In this document: positions 20,428 through 31,900 of the stretch, piece after piece | How the letters are laid out: every line of letters begins with the position of its first letter | How positions within the stretch are numbered: the stretch's first letter is position 1 | Source of the DNA: Phialophora verrucosa | Lineage: Eukaryota > Ascomycota > Eurotiomycetes > Chaetothyriales > Herpotrichiellaceae | Assembly: GCA_002099365.1 (NCBI GenBank) | Contig: MSED01000004.1 | Coordinates: 2,232,001-2,296,000 of the forward strand | DNA length: 64,000 nt | Direction of reading: 5' to 3' | Position numbers and translations under genes: made by a program | The notes under the pieces: generated by a model | Told to the model about the DNA's origin: nothing | Databases searched by the model: none | The model's input: only the letters and a program-made list of their open reading frames with translations

Positions 20428-22307
20428 ATGGCAGACCACTACGACTCGACTGCAGAGACCGAAAACATGACGGGGTTGGATTCAGACAGGTCCTCGGTCG
20501 AATCGATCCCGGGCCTTGCGACCAGGACAGACCTGGACCTCGAAAAAGTCAGTAGCAAGCATACCCAGAGGACGACCAGAAGTGCGCGGTCCGGTCACAC
20601 CCCTCAGACGGCGCAGGACTGGGATGGCGAGGACGACCCAGGTATACGATTATACCCCCTTCGTATCCTTCCAACCAAGACCCTGACAATAATGGCACAG
20701 ATGATCCTCGGAATTGGTCTCTGGCTGCGAAGATATACCACGTTCTAGTTCCAGCATTGCAATGTTTCACAATGTACGCAGTTGTTGGACGCCGCTGCAT
20801 CTGCAAGAGGCTGATATGGAAAATAGCACCTTTGGTTCCTCCGTATACACGCCCAGTAGGAGCATTTCCGTCCAATTATCGCCGGTTCCTTCCTCTAACG
20901 GTGTCCTAGGTGTGCCCGAAGTTTCTCGCCATTTTGGCGTCAGCCAAACGGCTGCCCTTGTCCCGCTAACGGTCTACGTCTTGGGACTCGGCCTCGGCCC
21001 TGTCATGAGCGCTCCTCTTTCAGAGACCTATGGACGTCGCGCAGTATACCTGTTGTTCTTTCCGCCCTCTCTTTTGATGACCTTAGGCGCCGGCCTGTCC
21101 AAGTCGTATGCCTCATTCGTCATCTGCCGTCTTTTCGCAGGTGTTCTCGGCTCTGGATGTCTCGCGGTCGGAGCAGGGACTAATGGAGATCTGTTTGTGC
21201 CTTTGCATAGAGCGATCTCAAGTGCGCTGTTCCTAGCGGCACCATTTTTAGGGCCTGCCTTGGGTAGGACTGCCGGAGATTACCAATGAGCCAAGCCATC
21301 ACTGACACTGGTGACATAGGCCCGGCAGTAGGTGGCTACGTTGCCATGGAAAAGGGATGGCGATGGACACAATGGCTGATCCTCTTCTGGGGTGTCCTTG
21401 CCTATGCGGTTTCACTTCCCCAGAAGGAGACGTACAAGAAGATCATCCTGAAGAACCGAGCGAAGAAACTTGGTCTTCCGCCTCCCCCAAATCCAATGCC
21501 GCCGGGGATGTCCAAGTTTCGATTCATCATGATTGTCACGCTGATGAGGCCAATGAGGATGTTGTTCACGGAATCCATCGTCGCGTTCTTCAGCATCTAC
21601 ACCGCCTTCAACTTTAGCATCCTGTTCGGCTTCTTTGCGGCATTCCCCATCGTCTTCGAGTCGCCCTTCCCGGAGATTCAAATCTACCACTTCAACACCG
21701 GAGAGGGAGGCCTAGTCTTCCTCGCCCTTGGCCTTGGTGTGGTCACCGCAACCATGATGTTCATCCTGATAAACAACTTGATCTACAAGAAGAAGACGTT
21801 GAAACGGCAAATTCAGGGTGACTTCTCGCCGCTCCCGCCGGAAGAACGGCTTTACTGTGCCATGATCGGCTCGTTTCTTCTGCCCATCGGACTGTTCTGG
21901 TTCGCGTGGACGTCAAGAAGCGATGTCCACTGGATCTCGCCGGTGCTGGCTACTATTCCATTCGCGATCGGGAACATGCTTGTCTTTGGGTCTTGCGTGC
22001 TGTATCTTATTGATACGTACGGGCCTTTAGCGGGTGCGAGCGCTGCGGCGGCCAACGGGTTCTTGAGATATTGTGTCGGTGCGGTTTTTCCGCTTTTTAC
22101 AGTGCAGATGTAGGTAACGTTCGTACGATTTGCTGACGTGGCCAAAAGTCAACCATCTGCTAACACTGAGTGCACTCCAGGTACCGCGGCATGGGCGTAG
22201 CCTGGGCCACGAGTCTACTCGGCTTTGTCACCCTCGCCCTCCTACCCATACCCTGGGTGCTATACCGCTACGGGCCCAAGATCAGACAGCGGAGTGCCTA
22301 CACATGA
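20428..22307 (+). CDS. MFS transporter, DHA1 type, six exons
   Basis: Predicted 528-residue 12-TM transporter. Exons: 20428-20641, 20701-20773, 20827-20855, 20910-21263, 21320-22109, 22181-22307. The summed exon length is a whole number of codons. Landmarks: DDPDDPRNWSLAAKIYH before TM1, ITFGSSVYTPSVPEVSRHFGV (assembled across a 29-nt exon), APLSETYGRR (motif A), PFLGPALGPAVGGY across the exon 4/5 junction (motif C), GWRWTQW, a central loop KETYKKIILKNRAKKL, LIDTYGPLAGASAAAANGF, and YRGMGVAWATSLLG at the end. Intron 3 (20856-20909) is 54 nt with no stop, so its retention would keep the frame; the family alignment favours removal. Substrate unknown; multidrug or polyamine export is typical of this group. 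Confidence 0.9.
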
Positions 22308-23552
22308 CAATGCATAGGCAGCTCGGCTGTGGGGAGAAGTTAGACTGGATGTATCATCTCTACGAAGACCAAACACTACTGTACATGACACATAGATCCT
22401 ATTAGATGGTTAGATGGATAGATGGTTAGAGGAAGCATAGCAGGCATATCCAAACGCGGATTGTGTGAAGAACATACAAGATTACAGGCATCTTGAAAGC
22501 GGGTGCGTGAATGGGCTACATAGGAGTATATAGAAGGAGTTATGCAATATGAGGAATGAGCAAAGGGTAGCCGATACCGCTGCCATCCTGCCGGACGGCT
22601 TGCTTCATGGAGTTGATATCACCCTGAAGCGTTAACGTCTGGCAATCTAAATGGCAGTATTTGGGGCCCTAACGCAACGCCTCCCTGTTGTAATACCACG
22701 CGCGAGATGTCAGTGAGTTTTCCGAAGCTTTTACAAGGGCCATCGAATTCTATACAAACTGACAGCTAAAGACGAGCACGTCAAGAGAATTGGTATCCCG
22801 CGCTGAGGGGAGTATTATACTACGGGTGTGTGTGGGTGAGCGCGGTAATACAGTACTATGGACGATGTGGTTATGGCGCTGTGGGAGCTACGAGTAGTGG
22901 TACTGATGGGGCGAATCGACTAATGGGGCATCGGTGGTAGGGGATGTAATACGAGTATCCTCGTACACGTACAAGTCCAAGTACTCTTAGCACGCGTATG
23001 AGTTTTGGAAGGGACGTGCGTGGGTGATAGTGGTGGTACGGGATTGGCTCGGTGAGTGCGTTTGTTCGTGCTAGTCGCGTAGGATATTATACAAGACATG
23101 AACGAAGCATCCGCCGCCTGACCTTCACACTTCAGCCTTGTCTGGAGACATGGGCCAGGGACCATGGACCATGGACCAGTGATCGGTGACCAAGAGGTGC
23201 GTATTCTTTGGCGGAATATGCTGTAGCTAACATCTTGTAGCTAACATCTTGTAGCTAACATCTTGTAGCTAACATCTTGTAGCTAACATCTTGTAGCTAA
23301 CATCTTGTAGCTAACATCTTGTAGCTAACATACTGTAAATGTAGCTGCTCTGCTGAAAGATCGGGCTGTCCCGCTCCAGTGCGAGATCGAGGAGGGTTGG
23401 TGTCTCGAGGTCAATGCAGTTCGGGAAATTCAATTAATTTCAGTCCGGTCGGTCCAATGCTTTGTTCTGATCTGCTCGCTTGCATTGCCTCGCTCTGCTC
23501 CTGTGGCATTCTACTCGACGCAATATACACGCATCTCGAGGCATCTTAATCA
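22308..23552. other. Intergenic between convergent genes, with minisatellite
   Basis: About 1.25 kb between the MFS stop and the SURF6 stop. It contains the 14-bp tandem array at 23222-23333 and a short ggaccatggaccatggacc palindromic run near 23158-23177. No gene was recognised. Confidence 0.5.
23222..23333. repeat. 14-bp minisatellite, eight units
   Basis: Eight head-to-tail units of tgtagctaacatct. The first seven are identical and the last ends in ac. Each unit contains gctaac, which resembles a fungal intron branch site. No spacers, so it is not a CRISPR array. Confidence 0.95.
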
Positions 23553-25301
23553 CTACGACTTTTTCCTCCCGCCGCCGGTCCTTCCTTTAAAACTCCCTTC
23601 GAAACCCGGCCTTTTGACCTTCTTGCCCTTGCCGACGCGCTTCTCATCCTTCCTCTTGGCCAGGTTCTCGGTCCTCTTCTTCTGCTTCGTCTCCTGCGCC
23701 TTCTTCACGCCCTCGAGCCGCTCGGTCCATTCCTTCTCGCTCTTCTTCTTCTGGCCCTGCTGCCGCTTCAGCGCCTTCTTCAGCAGCGAGCTGTCGTCGC
23801 GCACATGCTCGCCGTGCGCACGTCGCTTGGCGTTCAACCACATGTCCTTCTGCTCGATCTGGGTGCGCTTTTCTTCATCCAGGCCGGCGAGGCGCTCCTT
23901 CTTCGCCTGCGCGAGCTGGAGCTGCGACGCCGTGTCGCGGGGTCCCTTCCGCTTGTGCGGGTCGACCACATCCGAGGTGGAAGGGTCGAGGCTGGTGCCG
24001 TCCGAGAAGGCGATACGGCCGAACGTGAAGTTGTTGGAGCTGTTGTTGTCGCCGATGATCGGGGATCGAGGCGACGCCAGGAGTGAGCCGGAGCCGCCGG
24101 GGGAGAAGCGTCGGGCGATCTCTTCGTCCTGGCGACGCACCTCTTCCTCCTTCTCGCGCATTCTTTGTTCCTTCTTTGCGGCCTTTCTGGCTTCTTCCTT
24201 TCGGCGCCGCTGGTCGAGGAGTTCTTGTCTGTTCTTTGGGGCTCGGCCGTCGGTGCCGTCGGCTTTCCGTTCGGCGCGGAATTGAGACAGCGCTTCTTGG
24301 AGGCGCTGGCGTGGGTCTTTGGTGGTGTCGATCTGCATTGCTGATGTGCCTATCTGTGGAAGTGAGGTGGTTTGTTCCTCCGTTTTGAGGGTTTCGTCGA
24401 TCGAGGCTGGTTGAATGGATGACGTCGAGGACACGCCAGATTCATGCTGCGGCGAGAAGACCTCAGCGGGCTCTTCTTCTTCTTCTGCCGCTGATGAAGC
24501 TGTGGATGGTGATTCGGCCCGAGGAGGATGATCGTGCTGAGAGGCTCCCTCTGCCTCTTCCATTGGAGTCGTCAAATCGACTGGGGTTTGAAGTTGTAGC
24601 TCCTTTGCTTCCTTCTTCGTCTTCGCAGGGAGTTTGCCATTATCAGGAGGATTGGGTGCGCCATGTGCTTCCCTCTTTTTGGCTTTCTGCCGTTCTGCCT
24701 TTTCCTTCGACTTGGCCTTTTTCTCCTTCTTCCGTTCTCGCTTTGCCGCACGTTCCTCTGCTTTCCGACGCCGTCTATCCTCAGGTGTTTCTGGCTCAGT
24801 CTTGTTTTTGACGTCAACCTTCCGCTTCTTCGCTTTGGGCTGCTGTGCATCGTGGACGGCTTTCGGTTGTTCTAGGTCATCATCCGCTGGATCGGGGGTG
24901 TCGTCGGCTTCGTCTTCGTCGTCCCCAGCTTCTCGCTTTCGTTTCAGGGCAGCAGCGGCGGCTCGTTCGTCCATGACGTCCTTTGCACTCTTCCAGTTGT
25001 CGGGATCCAACTTTGCCAATTTTGCCGCCCGCTTCTCCTCTGGTGTCTGCTTTTTCCGTTTCCATTGGTCCTGCATATGAAATGAGCAAAGCAGTCTCCC
25101 CAGGGTGGGACAGGCTTTGAGGAACATACGCTGACATCTCCGCTATAGTAGAGCTTTGCCGGGATGAGAGACAAGAGGCTGTCGAAGGATCGTGCATGGC
25201 TTTTGAGCCGTTGCTGTCGCAGATCAGTCAGACATTGGTGAACAGATGCCAGGGAGAGAAAAAATGGTATCTACCGTCAGCTCGTCGTCCATTGCAGCCA
25301 T
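23553..25301 (-). CDS. rrp14: SURF6/Rrp14 family ribosome biogenesis protein
   Basis: Predicted 542-residue nucleolar protein of the SURF6 family, needed for 60S and 40S subunit assembly in yeast (Rrp14). Exons: 25301-25275, 25213-25130, 25070-23553. The spliced N-terminus reads DDELTQRLKSHARSFDSLL then SLIPAKLYYSGDVSDQWKRK, the hallmark of the Rrp14 N-terminal domain; this was visible only after joining three frames. Long Lys/Glu/Arg-rich stretches follow, with nuclear localisation signals (PKAKKRKV). The C-terminal SURF6 domain begins near FGRIAFSDGTSLDP and contains KKERLAGLDEEKRTQIEQKD and KRQQGQKKKSEKEWTER, ending KRPGFEGSFKGRTGGGRKKS. It is divergent from the CYP51-like gene. Confidence 0.93.
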
Positions 25302-26356
25302 GTACCCTCTTGTGGACCATGCGTCTTGCACACTCTCATGAACGACTGGAGGTTCTCTCTCAATATGAAATTCTAAACGACTCGGTTGAACTTTTGCCTG
25401 ACCGCCTGCCGCAAGTGGGGAAATCGGGGCTGCTGGCACGAAATCTTGGCACGATGCGATTCAGCAGAATCTGACCAATCACTTGCAGACGTAGGTATGC
25501 TCCACCGTAGCAACCGGAACTGACCCGATACTTAGTTTTATCGGGCGTACATGACTATCTCACTAGGTATCTCGTACTCGTGTGTACCTTGTCTCGGTCA
25601 CAGTCATCGACTGCATTCTGTTCCGTGTGAAAGCCAAAGGCTAATCATCGATGAAGCATTCGTGACGGATGAAGTCAGTTCGATGGCCGCTCTCAGTGTC
25701 TTCCCCGCCCTAACACAACAGCTCCGATGTCTCCTCGAGGAATTTGCTTCCTGGGTAGATACCGGTTACAGCTACAGAGACTAATACCAAGTCAAAAGCC
25801 CCAAAACTTAAGATTTAGATCTCTGTATGATTACTCAGGTCAGTAACGCCTAAGGCTGGATAACTTAAGCCGCGGGTCGGTTGGAGGCAGTTTTGTGTGC
25901 CTCGATACCAATTCTTAGTTGATCACAACGAAGAAACGAGTGTGATGGCGCAAGTAAGGGGAACAGATTGGTTTGGGTCTTTGGGGAACTCGTACAACGG
26001 CCATGATTATTCCGCTTGAGTTGGGGCATGATTGAGACTGTATCGATCGTTGATCTACCGGGGCACGCTGGGGCAACGAGAAAGACAGGAAGGCTTTCAG
26101 GAAGGCTTTCAAGTCATCGCGGGTGGCCTCATGAGCTTCCTACAACAAAAGGGCTGATACTTGAGAGGTCCCCGCCGCTTTAAATCTAGCGTTCCTTCAC
26201 CGCCGAAACGGGCACCGCTACATCAAAACACTAGATAATTATGCTTCCCATGACATCCACTGTTCTCTACTGCCATTGCGAAGCCCACCCACAAGTCTGC
26301 CTGTCTTCTGCGCCACAGCTGAGCCACTTGGAGGCAAAGACAGTTGGGGCACGAGG
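25302..26356. promoter_or_regulatory. Divergent intergenic region, rrp14 / CYP51-like
   Basis: About 1.05 kb. It has a direct repeat (aggaaggctttc twice at about 26086-26109) and scattered cttaag sites near 25806-25870. No gene was seen. Confidence 0.4.
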
Positions 26357-28017
26357 ATGTCAGTACCAATCGGCAAGATCCTCACCTCGCTGGTATCCGT
26401 GATAGTGGTCTCGATTGTCACAAACATCCTGAAGCAGCTATTCTATCGGGATTCCCAGAGGCCACCAGTCGTGTGGCACTGGGTGCCCTTGGTCGGGAGC
26501 ACCGTACAATATGGCCAGGATCCATACAGGTTCTTCTTCAGCTGCAGAGAAAAGTATGGCGATGTCTTCACATTTGGCCTACTCGGAATGAAAGTCACCG
26601 TCTACTTGGGAGCCAAAGGGAACAATTTTATCTTGAACGGGAAGCTGAAGGATCTCAATGCGGAAGAGGTCTACGGGCCATTGACAGTGCCGGTCTTCGG
26701 CCGGGGAGTTGTCTACGACGTCGACAATGCGCGCTTCATGGACCAGAAGCGGTTGCTGAAAGAAGGCTTCACAAGTCAAAATCTCCGCGCCTACGTTCCG
26801 CAATTCGTTAGAGAAGCCGAGCAGTACATCAACACCAACCCTGCCTTCCAAGGCGAGGAAGGCATCTGCGATATCTCTACAGTGCTATCGGAGATGTCCT
26901 TGTACGCGGCGGCGGGCTCCTTACAAGGAAGAGAGGTTAGAGAGGCGTTCGACTCGTCGTTCGCCACATATTACCGTCATCTCGATGACGGCTTCGCACC
27001 TGCCAACTTCATGTTTCCGTGGTTACCGACACCGGTCAATCAGCGGCGAGATCGTGCTCAGAAGATGATGGCAAAGCTGTACATGGACATCATCCAGAAG
27101 CGACGCTCAACTGGTAGCCAGGATAGTGGCACTGACATGCTTTGGGCGCTCATGGACGGCCGCTACAAGGACGGCACCCGTGTCCCCGATGAAGAGATTG
27201 CAAATCTGATGATTGCCTTGCTCATGGGCGGCCAGCATAATACCGCAGCATCAGGAACCTGGATCATGCTCCACCTGGCTCACCGACCGCGCCTCATCGA
27301 GGAGTTATACCAGGAACAGCTCAACGTGCTCGGCGACGAGGCACCGACTTATGAGACACTGCAACAACTGACGCTCCACAACAATGTCATCAAGGAGACG
27401 CTTCGTCTTCATAGCCCGATTCACTCGATCATGCGCAAAGTCAAACAACCGATGCAGATTCCTGATACAGACATCGTCGTCCCGGCGGGACATATCCTCC
27501 TGGCAGCGCCTGCAGTTCCTGCCCGAAGCGAGGAGTTTTTCCCCAATGCTATGGCATGGGATCCTCATCGATGGGACAAGCCTCTAACCGCCAGCGATGC
27601 AGACACAAAAGGCGAGGACGAGACCGTGGACTACGGATATGGAGCTGTGTCCTCCAAGGCGGTGTACAGCCCATACCTGCCATTTGGTGCAGGTCGTCAC
27701 CGTTGTGTTGGAGAGACATTCGCGTATGCGCAACTGGGAGCTATTCTTGCGACGCTGGTAAGGCTTTTGCAGTGGGACCAAGTCGATCCGAAGGCGCCAG
27801 TGCCGGCGACCGATTATTCTGTGAGTACATTCAAACCCTGCTGGAGACTAATACTGCATCTGATGCGGTCCGGTTACTTGGCAGCATCATATACTAACGT
27901 CTGATGGTCGGGCAGTCAATGTTCTCACGGCCAATGCATCCTGCTACCATCAAGTGGAGACGTAGACGGCAACCATTGGGAAGGCAGGCCTCTCCCGCAC
28001 GGACAAAAGCCCGCTGA
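26357..28017 (+). CDS. cyp51: CYP51-like cytochrome P450 (sterol 14-alpha-demethylase family), divergent paralogue
   Basis: Predicted 521-residue P450, the usual CYP51 length. Exons: 26357-27820 and 27916-28017. An N-terminal membrane anchor (residues about 6-28) leads into WHWVPLVGSTVQYGQDPYRF. CYP51 marks: YGPLTVPVFGRGVVYD (B-C region), the I-helix LLMGGQHNTAASGTWIML, ETLR (E347-R350), and the heme loop FGAGRHRCVG with Cys450. The last exon supplies FSRPMHPATIKW, the standard CYP51 C-terminus. The family's I-helix reads AGQHTS or AGQHSS; here it is GGQHNT, putting Asn295 where the Thr/Ser of oxygen activation sits. TTPVFG is also changed to TVPVFG. It may be an accessory demethylase or a P450 with a new substrate, in the endoplasmic reticulum. 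It lies upstream of, and on the same strand as, an ABCB transporter. Confidence 0.9.
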
Positions 28018-28963
28018 TGGAGCGATGAGTTGTGCCCGTGCTGGCCAAAACTCGAACATCGCTGGTGCGCGTTCTGCGGCCCCGAGATTCCGAGATACGT
28101 ACATGTAGTCATAAAAATGCGCCGGACCGCATTAGAATCCGCTCGCTTAGGGGAGGAAAACCCACATTTGGCTGCGCTCCTTCTTACTCGTACATAGTGG
28201 AGTGGATGGCTCTTGGGGACTGTAACCGGTACACAGTAGATCAATGTTAGCCATGCTGTCACCCGGAGCGAGAGTGGAAATGAAAGCTATCATGTCGGTC
28301 AACCCTGGCGCCTGATGCTGCACTCAATACTTGAGCCTATGTAAGGCAGCCCATTTCCGCCTTGGGGACCCCTAACGGACACGTGGGGCTCTAGGTTCGG
28401 CGTCTTAGGTGGGTAAATCCGCCTGAAGGGTCTGAGTGTGTGGTGATCCGTCGTGTTCGTATTCGCATTGTGCCCAAATCACCTCGTCTTCACTGGCCTT
28501 TCACTTTCCTCCCCTGCAAGCGCCGATTGAGTTCTCCGCAATTCACAGTTTCGACTCCCTCTCGCGGGAAGCGATGCCAGGCACGATGGTCGGTGAGCCA
28601 AGCAGATGTTTTGGATTTCAACCCTCTTGGCTCGCTTGCTACTTTTTCTTCAGGCAGCCGTGAACTTCGACGTCCTAAATGTTTTCAGAGCTCTCTTTTC
28701 TCTTTCGTTTCTGCACAGCGGGTCGTATCTTACTGTATTTGTCCGGAACTCTTTCGAACGTCACAAGCTCTGTGCTATGGCCTGCGTCTCTTGTTAACCG
28801 ATGGCTCACGAGGACCTGCGATTCCGTGAGCGAAGTATATCTCCGCCACATCAAAACGCAAATGTTGCGCCAACTATTCCGCAATATTTAATCCGTCTTT
28901 AATATCCACTCCCTCGGACCTCTCCAGCGGACTGTCTTCGTCTGAGGCCCTGAGAATATCACA
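28018..28963. promoter_or_regulatory. Intergenic, CYP51-like to ABCB transporter
   Basis: About 950 bp. Short frames without domains. Pyrimidine-rich from about 28480, as in a fungal promoter/leader. Confidence 0.4.
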
Positions 28964-31900
28964 ATGAGTCTTCCAGGAGAAAAGGCGCCCGTAGCGGAGG
29001 CCGAAATCGTTGGTCCTGGAGTTGCTGAAGCAACACCCATCGGCATCAAAGAAGATGAGAAGCCTGCCACGGCTTCTTTCTCAAGCTACTGGGTTCGTAT
29101 CACACTGCCTCCGAATGGTTCACTCATACTCACGATCCACAGAGAGTGTTCTCCCATCGCTCCAGACGAGATGGGTATATGCTTCTGGCCTCCTTTGTCT
29201 GCGCCCTTGCATCCGGCGCGGTACGTTTACACGAACACTTCGATATCTCGAGACTGATCATCGGTGCCAGATACTCCCTCTGATGAACATCATATTTGGA
29301 CGCCTAGCTCAAAGCTTCAACGATTACTTCCTCCCGAATCCTACGACGAAGGAGAGTAGCTTCAAAGCAGCTGTGAACAAATATTCGTGAGTGCCTGGAC
29401 TCTCCGTTATAGCATCTCTGACGAAACGTGTCAGCCTCTATTTCTTTCTTCTGTTCATTGGAAGATTTACCTTGACATACATTTCGACGGTGAGGACTTG
29501 GAGACACAGACATCCCGTCAAATCCCATCTTGGTGCACAGTACTGACTGGAGCAGTTTGGCTTCCGGATAACGGGCCTTCGTATCTCTGCCAAACTGCGT
29601 CTTTCCTACTTCGAATCACTCTTCTCACAGCCGATAGAGAAACTCGATGCAACATCTTCCGGGTCAGTCGCTACCACGATCACGGATTCGGCCAACACCA
29701 TTCAGATGAGTATCTCGGACAAGCTCTTCTTTCTTTTCTATGCCATCGCACTTATAATCTCGGCCTATGCCATTGCCTTCCGATACTCGTGGTCCGTTAC
29801 GCTTGTAGCGAGCTCCTCGCTGCTGTTCGTTGTTGTGGTCTACGGCGTAACTACACCTTTTATTCTCAAGAAACAGATGAGAGTCCTGGAGGCGAACAAG
29901 AAGGCTTCTTCGATAGCAGGCGAAGTCTTCGGCTCCATTCGAGCTGTCTTCTCTCTAGGTGCTCAAAAGAACCTGACCACGAAGTATTTCGCATCGGTTG
30001 AGGATTCACGGAAATATGGGCTTGCGATGTCTATACCCTACGGCATCCAATTAGCTCCCATCTTCTTTTCCATGTACGCGAGCTTTGGGCTTGTTTTCTG
30101 GTTCGGTGTCAAGCAATATCGAGCTGGCCATATCGACAGTGTCGGCACACTCGTCACGTAAGTCGTCTGCTCTCATACAGAGATCTCTCACTCAACTTGG
30201 GCAGAGTTTTCTTCTCGGTTCTCATCGTAGTGATGCTTTTGGGCGTCATCGCTGCCCCTGTTATGGCAATTCAGAAAGCCGTCCCTGCCGCGAGCCAGTT
30301 CTTCTCAACGATCGACGCGCCCAGGATTTCCTACGAGGGACTTTCCGATCCTGAGGTCTCTGCTCGGGAAGACATCGAACTCGAAGATGTGATCTTTGCA
30401 TACCCTACTCGTCCCGATGTCCAAGTCCTGAAAGGGTTCAGCGCCCGCTTCCTCAAAGGCAAGACGACGGCTCTGGTCGGTCCGTCAGGCTCAGGAAAGA
30501 GCACCGTCGTGGCGTTATTGGAACGCTGGTACGAACTGAACCCGAGCAATCATGAAGACGACGTTGCTGCTTCTGGCGCTGAGAAGTCCAACCAGGAAAA
30601 GGTGACAGAACAGAGCAACCGCGGCGAGATTCGCATTGGCGCCTCTGGTATCAGCAGTATCCACCTCAAATGGTGGAGATCACAGATTGGCCTTGTTCAA
30701 CAGGAGCCGTTCTTGTTTAACGATACCATCTTCAACAACGTCGCGTTTGGACTGAACGGGACTCAATGGGAGAAGGCTGACACTGCCAAGAGGCATGATT
30801 TGGTGCGGAAAGCCTGCGAGGAAGCTTTTGCGGACGAGTTCATTCGAAAACTTCCCGATGTAAGTGAGGTATCCCGTTGAAAAAACCTGCGCTGACGAGG
30901 ACAGGCGTATGAAACAGAAGTTGGGGAAAGCGGCATCAAACTCAGCGGTGGGCAGCGGCAACGGCTTGCAATTGCCCGCAGTATTATTCGAGACCCAGCG
31001 ATTCTGATCTTGGATGAAGCCACCAGCTCCATCGACGTCAGGGGAGAGAGAATCGTGCAGAAAGCCCTGGATCGAGTATCCCAGAATCGAACAACAATTG
31101 TGATAGCTCACAGACTATCGACCATTCGGAAGGCCGACAACATTATTGTCATGCGCGAGGGGAGAAAGATGGAGGAAGGAACACACGAACAACTGCTCTC
31201 AATCCCTGACGGGCTTTACGCAGGTCTAGTGCATGCACAACAACTAGAGGCAGAATCGGCGCCTGCCGCACCAAAAGAAGACGGGGTCGCTTTGGATGAT
31301 CTTGAGCGGGAACTGACAACCAAGTCCGATGATGGTCCTGCAACCGATGTGAAGGTCCAAAAGAAGAGAGGCTTCGCTGCGTCGGTGGGTTGCTTGCTGT
31401 ACGAACAGCGCAATTACTGGATGTTATACGCAGTCATCCTGTTTGCTGCCATGGGAACTGGCTGTAAGTTCTACTAGCTCCGAGAAAGAACATAATGAGC
31501 TGACTGATCCATATAGCTGGGGCGGCGCTCCAAAGTTGGTTTTTTGCGCAGCTGATGGTAGTCTTTACCTACACGGGTCAGAAGCTGCAAGACCGAGGAA
31601 ACTTCTGGGCCTTGATGTTCTTCGTACTCAGCCTGGGGCTCTCCCTGACTTACTTCTTGCTTGGCTGCTTCTCGAATCATCTCTCGGTGGTAAGTGCAGA
31701 AAAGGGGATTGTGACTACACATTGCTAACATCGAGGCAGCTAGCAATGTCCGTCTATCAGCGCGAACATTTCCAGAACCTCTTGCGGTTCCCCGTCTCGT
31801 ATTTCGATGCCAAGGAGAACGCCACTGGGTCATTGATGGCTCGGTTGGCCTCGGACTTCAAAGTCCTCGGCGAGCTCATTGGCATCAATGGCGTCTTCCC

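Noticed and set aside
22920..23165. 81-codon minus-strand frame beside the minisatellite
   Set aside because: Low-complexity Thr/Pro/Arg translation, no domain, located in the 3' flank between convergent genes.
23222..23333. CRISPR-like array
   Set aside because: Units are contiguous 14-mers without spacers in a eukaryotic genome; it is a minisatellite.
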